NCBI RefSeq assembly: GCF_002221525.1
Contig: NZ_CP011028.1
Coordinates: 3,571,501 to 3,635,500, forward strand
DNA from: Pseudoalteromonas espejiana DSM 9414
Lineage (GTDB): Bacteria; Pseudomonadota; Gammaproteobacteria; Enterobacterales; Alteromonadaceae
DNA: 64,000 nt
Direction of reading: 5' to 3'
The notes beneath the pieces are model-generated. The model searched no databases. It had not been told where the DNA came from and was given only the letters and a program-made list of their open reading frames with translations. A program made the position numbers and the translations under genes. Of the stretch, positions 29,168-36,888 are shown piece by piece. How positions within the stretch are numbered: position 1 is the first letter of the stretch; every line of letters starts with the position of its first letter.

Positions 29168-31243
29168 TTATTTTATAAGGGCAATAAAAAAGGCCATTTC
29201 GAGAGCTTTTTCTTCAAGGCTTTTAAATCGGCCAGATGCGCCGCCATGGCCTGCATCCATATCGGTTTTAAACACTAAAATGTTGTTATCTGTTTTAAGC
29301 TCGCGCATTTTAGCTACCCACTTCATTGGCTCCCAGTATTGCACCTGAGAGTCATGTAGGCCCGTGGTTACTAAAATATGCGGGTAATCTTGCGCTTTAA
29401 TATTATCGTACGGTGAGTAAGCGGCTATTACATCGTAAAATGCAGCATTATTAGGATTACCCCACTCATCGTACTCATTCGTGGTAAGCGGAATGCTTTC
29501 ATCAAGCATGGTTGTAAGTACATCTAAAAAAGGCACATGGCAGCCTACACCTAAATATAGCTCAGGTGCTTGGTTTAGTACGGCACCCATTAATAGGCCT
29601 CCGGCACTGCCGCCTGACGCAAACACTTTATCTTTATCAGCATAACCTGTCTCTACGAGCGCCTTAGTTATATCGATAAAATCACTAAAACTATTTTGTT
29701 TGTACTCTTTTTTACCTTGTTCGTACCAGTGGCGCCCTAACATTTCTGAGCCCCTAACATGGGCTATTGCATATACAAAACCACGGTCTAGCAAACTCAA
29801 TGCGGTACTTGAAAAGCTCGGATCAATTGTGTAGCCATAAGCACCATACCCATATTGAAACAGCGGGTTGGTGCCATCTTTTTTAAATGACTCTTTTTTA
29901 TAAACTAACGACACGGGCACTTTTACACCATCGCGAGCCGTGATCATTAACCGCTCAGAGGCATATAGTTCACTGTCAAAACCACCAAGTACTTGTTGCT
30001 GCTTTAATAATGTTTTTTTACCGGTTGTTAAATCAACATCATACAGCGAGCCTGGTGTCGTTAAGCTTGAATAATAAATACGTACTGCTTGAGCCTCTGG
30101 CTCTGGGTTCATGGCTACGGCGGCGTAATAACATGGATCACTAAAGGCAAGTGTCATACGTTGTTGAGCATTGTTAACCACAACAAAGCGCGCTTGACCT
30201 TGCTCGCGCTCGCTAAGCACTAAAAAGTCATCAAATATTTCCACACCTTCTAACAACACATTGTCGCGATGTGGGGTGTGTTCCTGCCACAGGGTTTTAT
30301 CTGCAATTGTTTCGCTTGTAGCCGTCATCAATCTAAAGTTTTTAGCATGCCAATTAGTCACGATATAAAAAGTATCGCCATGTTTGTCTACATCAAACTC
30401 ATGGCCTTCTTCGCGTGGCATTAACGCACTAAATTCGCCCTGTGGGTTATTAGCATCTAACACCCAAGTATCGTTTGTTTCGGTGGTGGCCAAATCTATA
30501 ATAATAAGGCTTTCGTCACGGCTTTTACCTAGCCCCATGAAAAAGCTTTTATCGTGCTCTTCGTACACCATAACATCTTGGCTTTGCGCTGTGCCAAGTT
30601 CATGCCTAAACACCTGAAAACCTAATAAAGTTTGTAAATCTTTTTTCACGTAATAAACAGTTTTATTATCGTTAGCCCACACAACTTGGCCTTCAGTGTT
30701 TTCTAATACATCACTGAGCATGTCACCCGTTTGTAAGTTTTTAAAATGAACGGTGTAAATTCTGCGGCCTTCGGTATCTTCTGAGTACGCCATTAATTGC
30801 TCGCATGGGCTAAGGGCCACTTCACCTAACTCATAAAACTCGTGCGTTTGCGCCAATACATTTACATCAAGCAATAATTGTTTGTCATCGGCGCTAATAC
30901 TGGTGCTTCTATAGTGGCGCGAGTATTCATCGTCGCCACGCACCTCAGAGTGGTACCAGTATTTACCGTCTTTTACTGGCACGGTATTGTCATCTTTAAC
31001 TATGCGCCCTTTAAGCTCTTCAAACACTGTGTTTTGCAACGGTTTCATAGCTGCAAGTTGCTCATCGCTATAAGCATTTTCGGCTTTTAGGTGGGCCAGT
31101 ACGTCTTCGTTTTCACGCGCATCATCACGCATCCAATAGTAATTATCGGTTCGCGTTTTATTGTGCGTGGTTAATTGATGAGGCTGCTTTTTAGCAACAG
31201 GAAAATGAGCTAATGATTGAGAAGAAAATTCACTTAAAGACAC
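29168..31243 (-). CDS. ptrB: Oligopeptidase B (prolyl oligopeptidase family)
   Basis: Cytoplasmic serine peptidase that cuts short peptides after basic residues. An N-terminal beta-propeller (starting near DNYYWMRDDAREN) covers the catalytic alpha/beta-hydrolase domain. Triad: S546 in GGSAGG, Asp in GLHDSQVQYWEP, and His in DAGHGGASG. LLDRGFVYAIAHVRGSEMLGRHWYEQGK is typical of the family. The frame is open back to a GTG at 31303, but that start lies inside the terminator hairpin of the next gene upstream; GTG 31243 gives 691 residues, close to the E. coli 686. The exact start is uncertain. Confidence 0.92.
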   Translation of the reverse strand: MSLSEFSSQSLAHFPVAKKQPHQLTTHNKTRTDNYYWMRDDARENEDVLAHLKAENAYSDEQLAAMKPLQNTVFEELKGRIVKDDNTVPVKDGKYWYHSEVRGDDEYSRHYRSTSISADDKQLLLDVNVLAQTHEFYELGEVALSPCEQLMAYSEDTEGRRIYTVHFKNLQTGDMLSDVLENTEGQVVWANDNKTVYYVKKDLQTLLGFQVFRHELGTAQSQDVMVYEEHDKSFFMGLGKSRDESLIIIDLATTETNDTWVLDANNPQGEFSALMPREEGHEFDVDKHGDTFYIVTNWHAKNFRLMTATSETIADKTLWQEHTPHRDNVLLEGVEIFDDFLVLSEREQGQARFVVVNNAQQRMTLAFSDPCYYAAVAMNPEPEAQAVRIYYSSLTTPGSLYDVDLTTGKKTLLKQQQVLGGFDSELYASERLMITARDGVKVPVSLVYKKESFKKDGTNPLFQYGYGAYGYTIDPSFSSTALSLLDRGFVYAIAHVRGSEMLGRHWYEQGKKEYKQNSFSDFIDITKALVETGYADKDKVFASGGSAGGLLMGAVLNQAPELYLGVGCHVPFLDVLTTMLDESIPLTTNEYDEWGNPNNAAFYDVIAAYSPYDNIKAQDYPHILVTTGLHDSQVQYWEPMKWVAKMRELKTDNNILVFKTDMDAGHGGASGRFKSLEEKALEMAFFIALIK

Positions 31244-31291
31244 AACAAAACCGTATAAAAAATAACAATGCGGGCAGTTTATCATAAAATT

Positions 31292-31320
31292 AAAAAAGCC
31301 CACTCATATTGAGTGGGCTT
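31292..31320 (-). terminator. Terminator of the GbpA-like gene
   Basis: AAGCCCACTCA (31296-31306) pairs perfectly with TGAGTGGGCTT (31310-31320); read leftward a T tract follows. It ends the riboswitch-controlled unit and precedes the oligopeptidase start. Confidence 0.9.
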
Positions 31321-31404
31321 GAGGTATAAGTCCAAATTTTAAAATTACTGCAATTTTATTCTTGTCATTACACCCATGGGAAGATGGTTTGTTATTTTTA
31401 AATG

Positions 31405-31980
31405 CTACTTAGACACCTGAGTCCATGCCATTGCCCAGCTTTTACCCACCCCGGGCTCAAAGCTTGGGTCTTTATCGCTAGCAGTTCTGCAAAACTGGCT
31501 AAATGGCCATGCTTTACATTGATAAATATAGCCTGTTTTAGGCTGTAACACCTTAGTGCCTGCGTTGTATTTTTCGCAGCACTGAGGGTATATGTAATCA
31601 TACTCTTGGTTATTGCATTGAGTTGAGCTGTCGCACTTTGCAACACAATGAAAATCTACACGTGCTTGGTTAATGCCGCTACTCTCTAGCGCAAATATCT
31701 TGTTCCCTCTATAAGCGACTACTAAGCCTTGGTCGGTCATTCTCCCTGCACTCACCAGTGGTACATGCACATTTATATATTCGGCAACTAAACGTGGCCA
31801 AGCATGAGGTTCACCTTGCTCTAAAGAGGTAATTTTATAATTAAACGATAAATCAACAAGCACTCCTTGCGTGTCTGAAAAGGTTACGCTAACCACATCA
31901 CCAATAAATAATTGAGTATGATGGTTTAAACAACCTATAGTTGACCACGTTCCACAGGCCAACGACGTATGCATAAACAC
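31405..31980 (-). pseudogene. Truncated GbpA-like chitin-binding protein lacking its LPMO domain
   Basis: The 191 residues align by eye with two parts of Vibrio GbpA: its second domain (here about 14-110, with HTQLFIGDVVSVTFSD and AEYINVHVPLVSAGR) and its C-terminal CBM73 chitin-binding module (about 125-190, with YNAGTKVL, IYQCKAWPFSQFC and FEPGVGKSWAMAW). The signal peptide, the N-terminal histidine and the whole LPMO (AA10) domain are absent, as is GbpA domain 3. The frame starts at GTG 31980, with AAGG seven bases upstream. It stands directly behind a c-di-GMP riboswitch and promoter. A 5' deletion joining the leader to the middle of the gene is the simplest reading; a functional short intracellular protein is less likely. 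Confidence 0.75.
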
Positions 31981-32071
31981 AGTAACACCTTAAGAGTCAC
32001 AAAATTTTATCCATATAATATGGATACACAAAAACGACACTGAGGGCAAGCGATACCGTATAAAAATCATG

Positions 32072-32148
32072 CAGCAGCCCCGCTATCGTAGTTAAAACCT
32101 TAGACCGGAAACTTTGCGTCCTAGTCTTTCAACTAGTTTGCCAACAGA
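32072..32148 (-). promoter_or_regulatory. Class I cyclic di-GMP riboswitch (GEMM-I)
   Basis: Read leftward, the leader contains the conserved GEMM-I core: GGCAAAC, a CTAGT/ACTAG stem capped by a GAAA-containing loop, GGACGCAAAG (about 32113-32122), CCGGTCTAAGG, and ATAGCGGGGCTGCTG. This order and spacing are diagnostic for the c-di-GMP-I aptamer. About 90 bases separate it from the downstream start; a stem ATCCATA/TATGGAT (32009-32025) in that interval may belong to the expression platform. In V. cholerae a GEMM-I element precedes gbpA, the same gene family as here. Confidence 0.9.
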
Positions 32149-32156
32149 AAGGAGCG

Positions 32157-32185
32157 ATTATAATTCGTGCGCCAAGCTTATTCAA
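32157..32185 (-). promoter_or_regulatory. Sigma-70 promoter of the riboswitch transcript
   Basis: On the minus strand TTGAAT (32180-32185 in plus coordinates) and TATAAT (32157-32162) are 17 bases apart. The predicted start near 32150 falls just before the aptamer, so the transcript would begin with the riboswitch. Confidence 0.75.
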
Positions 32186-32228
32186 ACAAAAGAATGTAAC
32201 CGAGAATTTAATACAATCCTAAATAACC

Positions 32229-32258
32229 AAAAAGCCAACTCACTTGAGTTGGCTTTTA
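32229..32258 (-). terminator. Terminator of the RND efflux operon
   Basis: AAAAGCCAACTC (from 32230) pairs with GAGTTGGCTTTT around ACTT; read leftward it is followed by a short T run, just past the stop of the RND gene. Confidence 0.85.
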
Positions 32259-32263
32259 ATTAT

Positions 32264-35200
32264 TTACGATGTTTGAATTTGTGCAGGCTTACGCCTTATT
32301 ACTTTTCTATAAATTGTTTTAAATAACATGCCAATATCACCTAAAATTATATACAAACACGGTACCAATATAAGTGTTATTAACGTGGCAAACATCACAG
32401 CAAAGCCAAGCGCTACAGCCATAGGAATAACAAATTTAGCCTGTAAGCTGGTTTCAAACATGATAGGTAGTACACCAGCAAAGGTGGTTATTGAGGTTAA
32501 TAATATTGCTCTAAAACGCGCACAACCTGCCTCTATTACAGCGTGTTTAACACTTACCCCCTCACGGCGTACTTGGTTTACGTAGTCGGTCATTACAAGG
32601 GAGTCGTTTATAACAACACCTGCGGCGGCTATTAAACCAAAGCCCGACATTAAGCTCATATCTAAATCAAACCAAAAGTGTCCCCAAATAGCGCCAGTTA
32701 AGCTAAATGGAATAACCGACATTACAATCAGGGGTTGCGCGTAACTTTTAAGTGGTACAGCCAGTAATATGTAAACTAAAATCATACCGCCGGCAAAAAA
32801 CAGTAACTGCTCATTGGCTTGCGCTTGCTGCTCTTCTATTGCACCACCCAGCTCAGATTTAACGCTTGGGTATTCTTCTTTTAGTTGAGGAAGTAGGTTT
32901 TCTTTAACTTGCTTAACCACTTCACCTGGCTCAATTAGTTCTTCATCTATACTGCCGTAAACATACACAGTGCGGTAACCGCCTTCTCGGCGAATATAAC
33001 TAATGCCTGGCGTTTCGGTTAGCTCTACTACATCACCAAGTAGTACTTCGCGGCCATTAGGAGTAGTTACAACTGCATGTTTAAGCGACGAAAACGCTTC
33101 GCGGGTTAGTTTAGGGTAACGCACCATTACACGTACTTCTTCACCATTGCGTATTACACGCTGCGCTTCACCACCGTAAAAACTAGCACCAACTTGGTTG
33201 GCAATGTTAGCAAGGTCGAGTCCTAAATCGTAAGCAACCGGTTTTAAGCTCATTTGCACTTCTTTACTTGCAGGGTCAATGGTTGAGCTTATATCAAACA
33301 AGCCTTTTTGCTGCTGTAGTAACTGAATGAAGCGTCGACCCGCTGTATTTAACGTGTCTATATCTGAGCCAAACAGTAAGTAACCAAACTCACCCTCGCC
33401 TATACCGCCACCGCCGCCTACATCGTCTTCAATAGTAAGCGATTTAAGCCCAGCAATAGTTGGCATTGCTTCACGCCAACGGCGCGAAAGTTCAAACGCA
33501 TTATACGGACGCAAGTCTTCATCAACTAATGGAGCCAACAATTGCGACTCAGTTCTGCCTTGGTTAAACACTAAAACGTCGCGAATAATTTTTTGGCCAA
33601 ATTCACGTTCGGTTTCTTCATCAACTCTAAGCACCATAGCTTCTACTTCACGAATAGCCGCAATAGTTTGTAAGTCAGAAACGTTATCGTTCATTTCTAT
33701 ATGAATTTGTGGAAAATCGTGCGGTACTTTTGGTGTTGGAACAGTGCGAACATTTCCTGATGTGATCAAGGCAACACTTATAAAAAACATGGCAATAAAG
33801 CCAAACAAAACGGTCCAGCGCCAGTCAACACAACGCGATATAAAGCGCTTATAAGGGCCGTTTACAAAACCAAAAAAGCGGGTATTAAAGCGATCGCGCC
33901 AGCCGCCTTTTTTAATTGGCGAAAAGTGCGTATGGGCAATATGGGCTGGTAATATAAGTTTTGACTCAACCAAACTAAACACTAAGCACAGCATTACCAC
34001 AACAGCTATACCATAAAAGAACGCGCTTTCTGGCCCGCTCGACAGCGTAAACGGTGCAAATACCGCAATGGTTGTTAATACACCAAAAGTGGCAGGTGTT
34101 GCTACGCGGTTTGCACCACGTACTACGTTTTCTACACCGCCGCCGCTTTTTTCTACCTCGGTGTAAGCGGCTTCCCCTATCACTATGGCATCATCAACCA
34201 CAATCCCGAGCACCATAATAAACGCAAATAACGAAATAATATTAATGCTAATGCCAAATAGCGGCATCATCATCATGGCCCCTAAAAAACACACTGGTAA
34301 GCCAATCATTACCCACAGTGCCAGTTTAAAGCGCAAGAATAACGACAGCATAATGGCCACTAATATTGCCCCTTGAAACAAATTAGCTTTCATCATATCT
34401 AGGCGTGCATTTAGGTAATAAGTCATGTCCATTAATGGCTCTAACCTAATGCCAGGTGGCAGTTGTTTATTTTTTTGTTCAATAAACGCCTTAACCGAAT
34501 CAGCCACGGGGATCATGTTTTGCTCTTGCGTCGCCTTAACCGACATATACACAGCGTTTTCGCCATTAAACTTAAAGTAGCGTTCGCCTTCGGTAAATTG
34601 GTCTTTAATTTCGGCAATATCTTGCAGTAAAACTTTAGCGCCATACTCGCCAATTTTTACCGGAATTTGCCTAAACTCATCACCCGAATAAGATTGGTTT
34701 TCTACCCGTACAGAAATAATGCCAGCATCGGTAGTTAACTGCCCTGCCGAAAAATTAGCAGAGTAGCTACGTACCGCGTTCATAACATCACTGAGCGTTA
34801 AGTTATATTGGCGTAAGGTGTCAGGGTCTATTTCAATTGCTATCTCATCAAGCGGTACATCGTTTTCAACGAGTGACACGTTAGATAGCTGTAATAGCTC
34901 ATCTTCAATTTGATTAGCTATTGGCTTAAGCTCAGTAAGGGGTAAATCGGCAACTAAAGTCATGCCTATTACGTCTTGTCTAAACTCTATTTGACTTATG
35001 GTGACCGGTTCCATGCCCGCCGGAAACGTTGCAATGCCATCTACGCGTAATTTTACTTTATCAAGTACATCGGTAAGCTCTGCATCGGTGTTAATTTCAA
35101 GACTTGCTCTGCCGCCATTTCTAAAAGCGCGATACACGCCTTTTTTAATTTCGGTTACATCTTTAAGCGACTCTTCTATTTTTATTAAAATACTTTCTTC

Positions 35201-35404
35201 TATTTCTTGAGGAGAGGCACCAGGGTAATTAGCTTCAACGTTAATGTAGTTAATTTCTACATTAGGGAACATTTGTCGTTGTATTGTTAGGTAACTAATT
35301 ATTCCCATGATGATAATAAATACCATCATTAAATTAGCGGCTACTGAGTTTTTAGCAAAATAGGCTATTAACCCAGTTTGTTTTGGATGTGTTGTTTCGC
35401 TCAT
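32264..35404 (-). CDS. RND efflux transporter permease
   Basis: Proton-driven inner membrane pump of the AcrB/MexF superfamily, 1046 residues. TM1 (about 15-35), periplasmic loop, TM4 with the proton-relay aspartates in GIVVDDAIVIGEA, second periplasmic loop (about 560-850) and a closing TM block with GVVINDSLVMTDYVN. It forms a two-gene unit with the adaptor 11 bases upstream; no outer-membrane factor is adjacent, so a shared TolC is presumed. Substrate not predictable. The domain order is complete, with no frameshift. Confidence 0.95.
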   Translation of the reverse strand: MSETTHPKQTGLIAYFAKNSVAANLMMVFIIIMGIISYLTIQRQMFPNVEINYINVEANYPGASPQEIEESILIKIEESLKDVTEIKKGVYRAFRNGGRASLEINTDAELTDVLDKVKLRVDGIATFPAGMEPVTISQIEFRQDVIGMTLVADLPLTELKPIANQIEDELLQLSNVSLVENDVPLDEIAIEIDPDTLRQYNLTLSDVMNAVRSYSANFSAGQLTTDAGIISVRVENQSYSGDEFRQIPVKIGEYGAKVLLQDIAEIKDQFTEGERYFKFNGENAVYMSVKATQEQNMIPVADSVKAFIEQKNKQLPPGIRLEPLMDMTYYLNARLDMMKANLFQGAILVAIMLSLFLRFKLALWVMIGLPVCFLGAMMMMPLFGISINIISLFAFIMVLGIVVDDAIVIGEAAYTEVEKSGGGVENVVRGANRVATPATFGVLTTIAVFAPFTLSSGPESAFFYGIAVVVMLCLVFSLVESKLILPAHIAHTHFSPIKKGGWRDRFNTRFFGFVNGPYKRFISRCVDWRWTVLFGFIAMFFISVALITSGNVRTVPTPKVPHDFPQIHIEMNDNVSDLQTIAAIREVEAMVLRVDEETEREFGQKIIRDVLVFNQGRTESQLLAPLVDEDLRPYNAFELSRRWREAMPTIAGLKSLTIEDDVGGGGGIGEGEFGYLLFGSDIDTLNTAGRRFIQLLQQQKGLFDISSTIDPASKEVQMSLKPVAYDLGLDLANIANQVGASFYGGEAQRVIRNGEEVRVMVRYPKLTREAFSSLKHAVVTTPNGREVLLGDVVELTETPGISYIRREGGYRTVYVYGSIDEELIEPGEVVKQVKENLLPQLKEEYPSVKSELGGAIEEQQAQANEQLLFFAGGMILVYILLAVPLKSYAQPLIVMSVIPFSLTGAIWGHFWFDLDMSLMSGFGLIAAAGVVINDSLVMTDYVNQVRREGVSVKHAVIEAGCARFRAILLTSITTFAGVLPIMFETSLQAKFVIPMAVALGFAVMFATLITLILVPCLYIILGDIGMLFKTIYRKVIRRKPAQIQTS

Positions 35405-35415
35405 TACTTTACACC

Positions 35416-36600
35416 TTACAACTGTTGCGCATTAGCGGAGTTTTCGGTGTTTGTTTCAACACTACTTGCATCCGCCATACCGGCAACTTTAACTTGCATC
35501 CCTTTTTGCGGGTATTCAGGTAAAGTAATAACAAGCTTATCGTCGGCATTTAAGCCACTGCTAATATAAAAATACTCGCCTTCCTCTCTTACTACGGTCA
35601 CCTTACGAGGCTCAAGCTCTTGTTGATCGTTAACTATCCACACTGTTTGGTTATTAACTAGCGATTGCGGCAATCTATAAATATTATTAAGCATGGCGCC
35701 TGCAAAATTAACCTGTACGTAGCTACCAAATTTAATTGCTGGTTGCTTGGTTTTTAAACCGTATGGGTCATTTATACGCACAACTAAGCTGCTCATTCGC
35801 GTGGCGTTATCAACAATACCGAGGTCGCGGTCAATCACCCCTTCGCGTGTAAAACTGTTTAAGCCTTTTTGAATAACCGTGGCCTTTATGCCTTTAATTC
35901 GATCTGGTAAAAATACGCTATCAAAACCCGCAATAGGAATAATCACCTCTGCTGTTTCTATATTATTTAAATCGGCAACCTGTGCGCCCATCGCCACAAA
36001 TTGGCCAACACCTACATTACGGCTAACTACAAGCGCATCGTACGGCGATTTAATATCGCAGTTTTCTAGGTCACGCTGCGCTCTTTTTAAAGCAGCTTGC
36101 GCCGACTTAACTGAGGCTTGTGCACTTAATACTTGTGGTTTACGCAAAAATAAATCTGTTCGCGCTTTACCCGGAAAACGCGTTGCTTCGTCTTCTGCTA
36201 CTTTTGCCTGCGCTTGCTCTTCAATTAATGCCGCTTGCGCGCGTGCTAAATCAGCTTCGGCCACTAAAACCGCAGCTTCGTAGTTATCTTTTTCAATGCT
36301 TATTAGGGTTTCACCACGGGCAACCACGCCACCGGCAACAAAATTAGGATGCCAGCTAATAACCTCACCCGACACCTGTGCAGCTAGCTGTGTGTTTTCT
36401 AATGGCTTTATTTCACCGTAGCTGTTTATTATTACTTGGTGATTATTAGCAGCTACCGGTTCAACTTGTACTGTGGGGCGAGTATCTACTGCTACTTTGT
36501 TATCTTCTTCTTTAGCAATAGCATTTATTCCCATAAATCCTACAATACCAATGGCTAACGCCACAAATGGGAACACCCATCTTAGTGAATTTGATTGCAT
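35416..36600 (-). CDS. RND efflux periplasmic adaptor (MFP)
   Basis: Membrane-fusion protein linking the RND pump to an outer-membrane channel. N-terminal membrane anchor (WVFPFVALAIGIVGFMGI), then the split lipoyl domain (QLAAQVSGEVISWHPNFVAGGVVARGETL and DIKSPYDALVVSRNVGVGQFV), an alpha hairpin rich in Ala/Glu (about 110-180), a beta-barrel and a membrane-proximal domain. No lipobox. It is the first gene of the pair, with a candidate operator upstream. Confidence 0.93.
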   Translation of the reverse strand: MQSNSLRWVFPFVALAIGIVGFMGINAIAKEEDNKVAVDTRPTVQVEPVAANNHQVIINSYGEIKPLENTQLAAQVSGEVISWHPNFVAGGVVARGETLISIEKDNYEAAVLVAEADLARAQAALIEEQAQAKVAEDEATRFPGKARTDLFLRKPQVLSAQASVKSAQAALKRAQRDLENCDIKSPYDALVVSRNVGVGQFVAMGAQVADLNNIETAEVIIPIAGFDSVFLPDRIKGIKATVIQKGLNSFTREGVIDRDLGIVDNATRMSSLVVRINDPYGLKTKQPAIKFGSYVQVNFAGAMLNNIYRLPQSLVNNQTVWIVNDQQELEPRKVTVVREEGEYFYISSGLNADDKLVITLPEYPQKGMQVKVAGMADASSVETNTENSANAQQL

Positions 36601-36664
36601 TTCCTGATTACCTCATATTTCTACTAACACTATAATAACAGAGCGCAATAAAACATTAACCTGA

Positions 36665-36689
36665 CATTTGTAAGCAACTGTTACAAATG
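36665..36689. promoter_or_regulatory. Nine-base inverted repeat upstream of the efflux operon (candidate operator)
   Basis: CATTTGTAA and TTACAAATG are perfect arms with a 7-base spacer, 65-89 bases before the adaptor start. The size suits a TetR- or MarR-type dimer. The rest of the 288-base gap holds the divergent promoters of the efflux pair and the metalloprotease. Confidence 0.45.
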
Positions 36690-36888
36690 CAAATAACACT
36701 TCAAATACCAACACAGCATGCCAATCTAACCCGTTATTCGTCGCATTTATTATATTTTGTTACAAACTTTTACCATTAAAAATCATAACGTTGTGAATGT
36801 GGGTTACTATTTCATCGAGAAGATGTGCGAATTAAAATAAATTTACGTACAGTCACAATAATTTAATAACACCCAAAAAGATTACATC

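Noticed and set aside
31244..31303. N-terminal extension of oligopeptidase B
   Set aside because: The start codon would lie inside the terminator stem of the upstream gene, and the extra residues do not fit the family's N-terminus.
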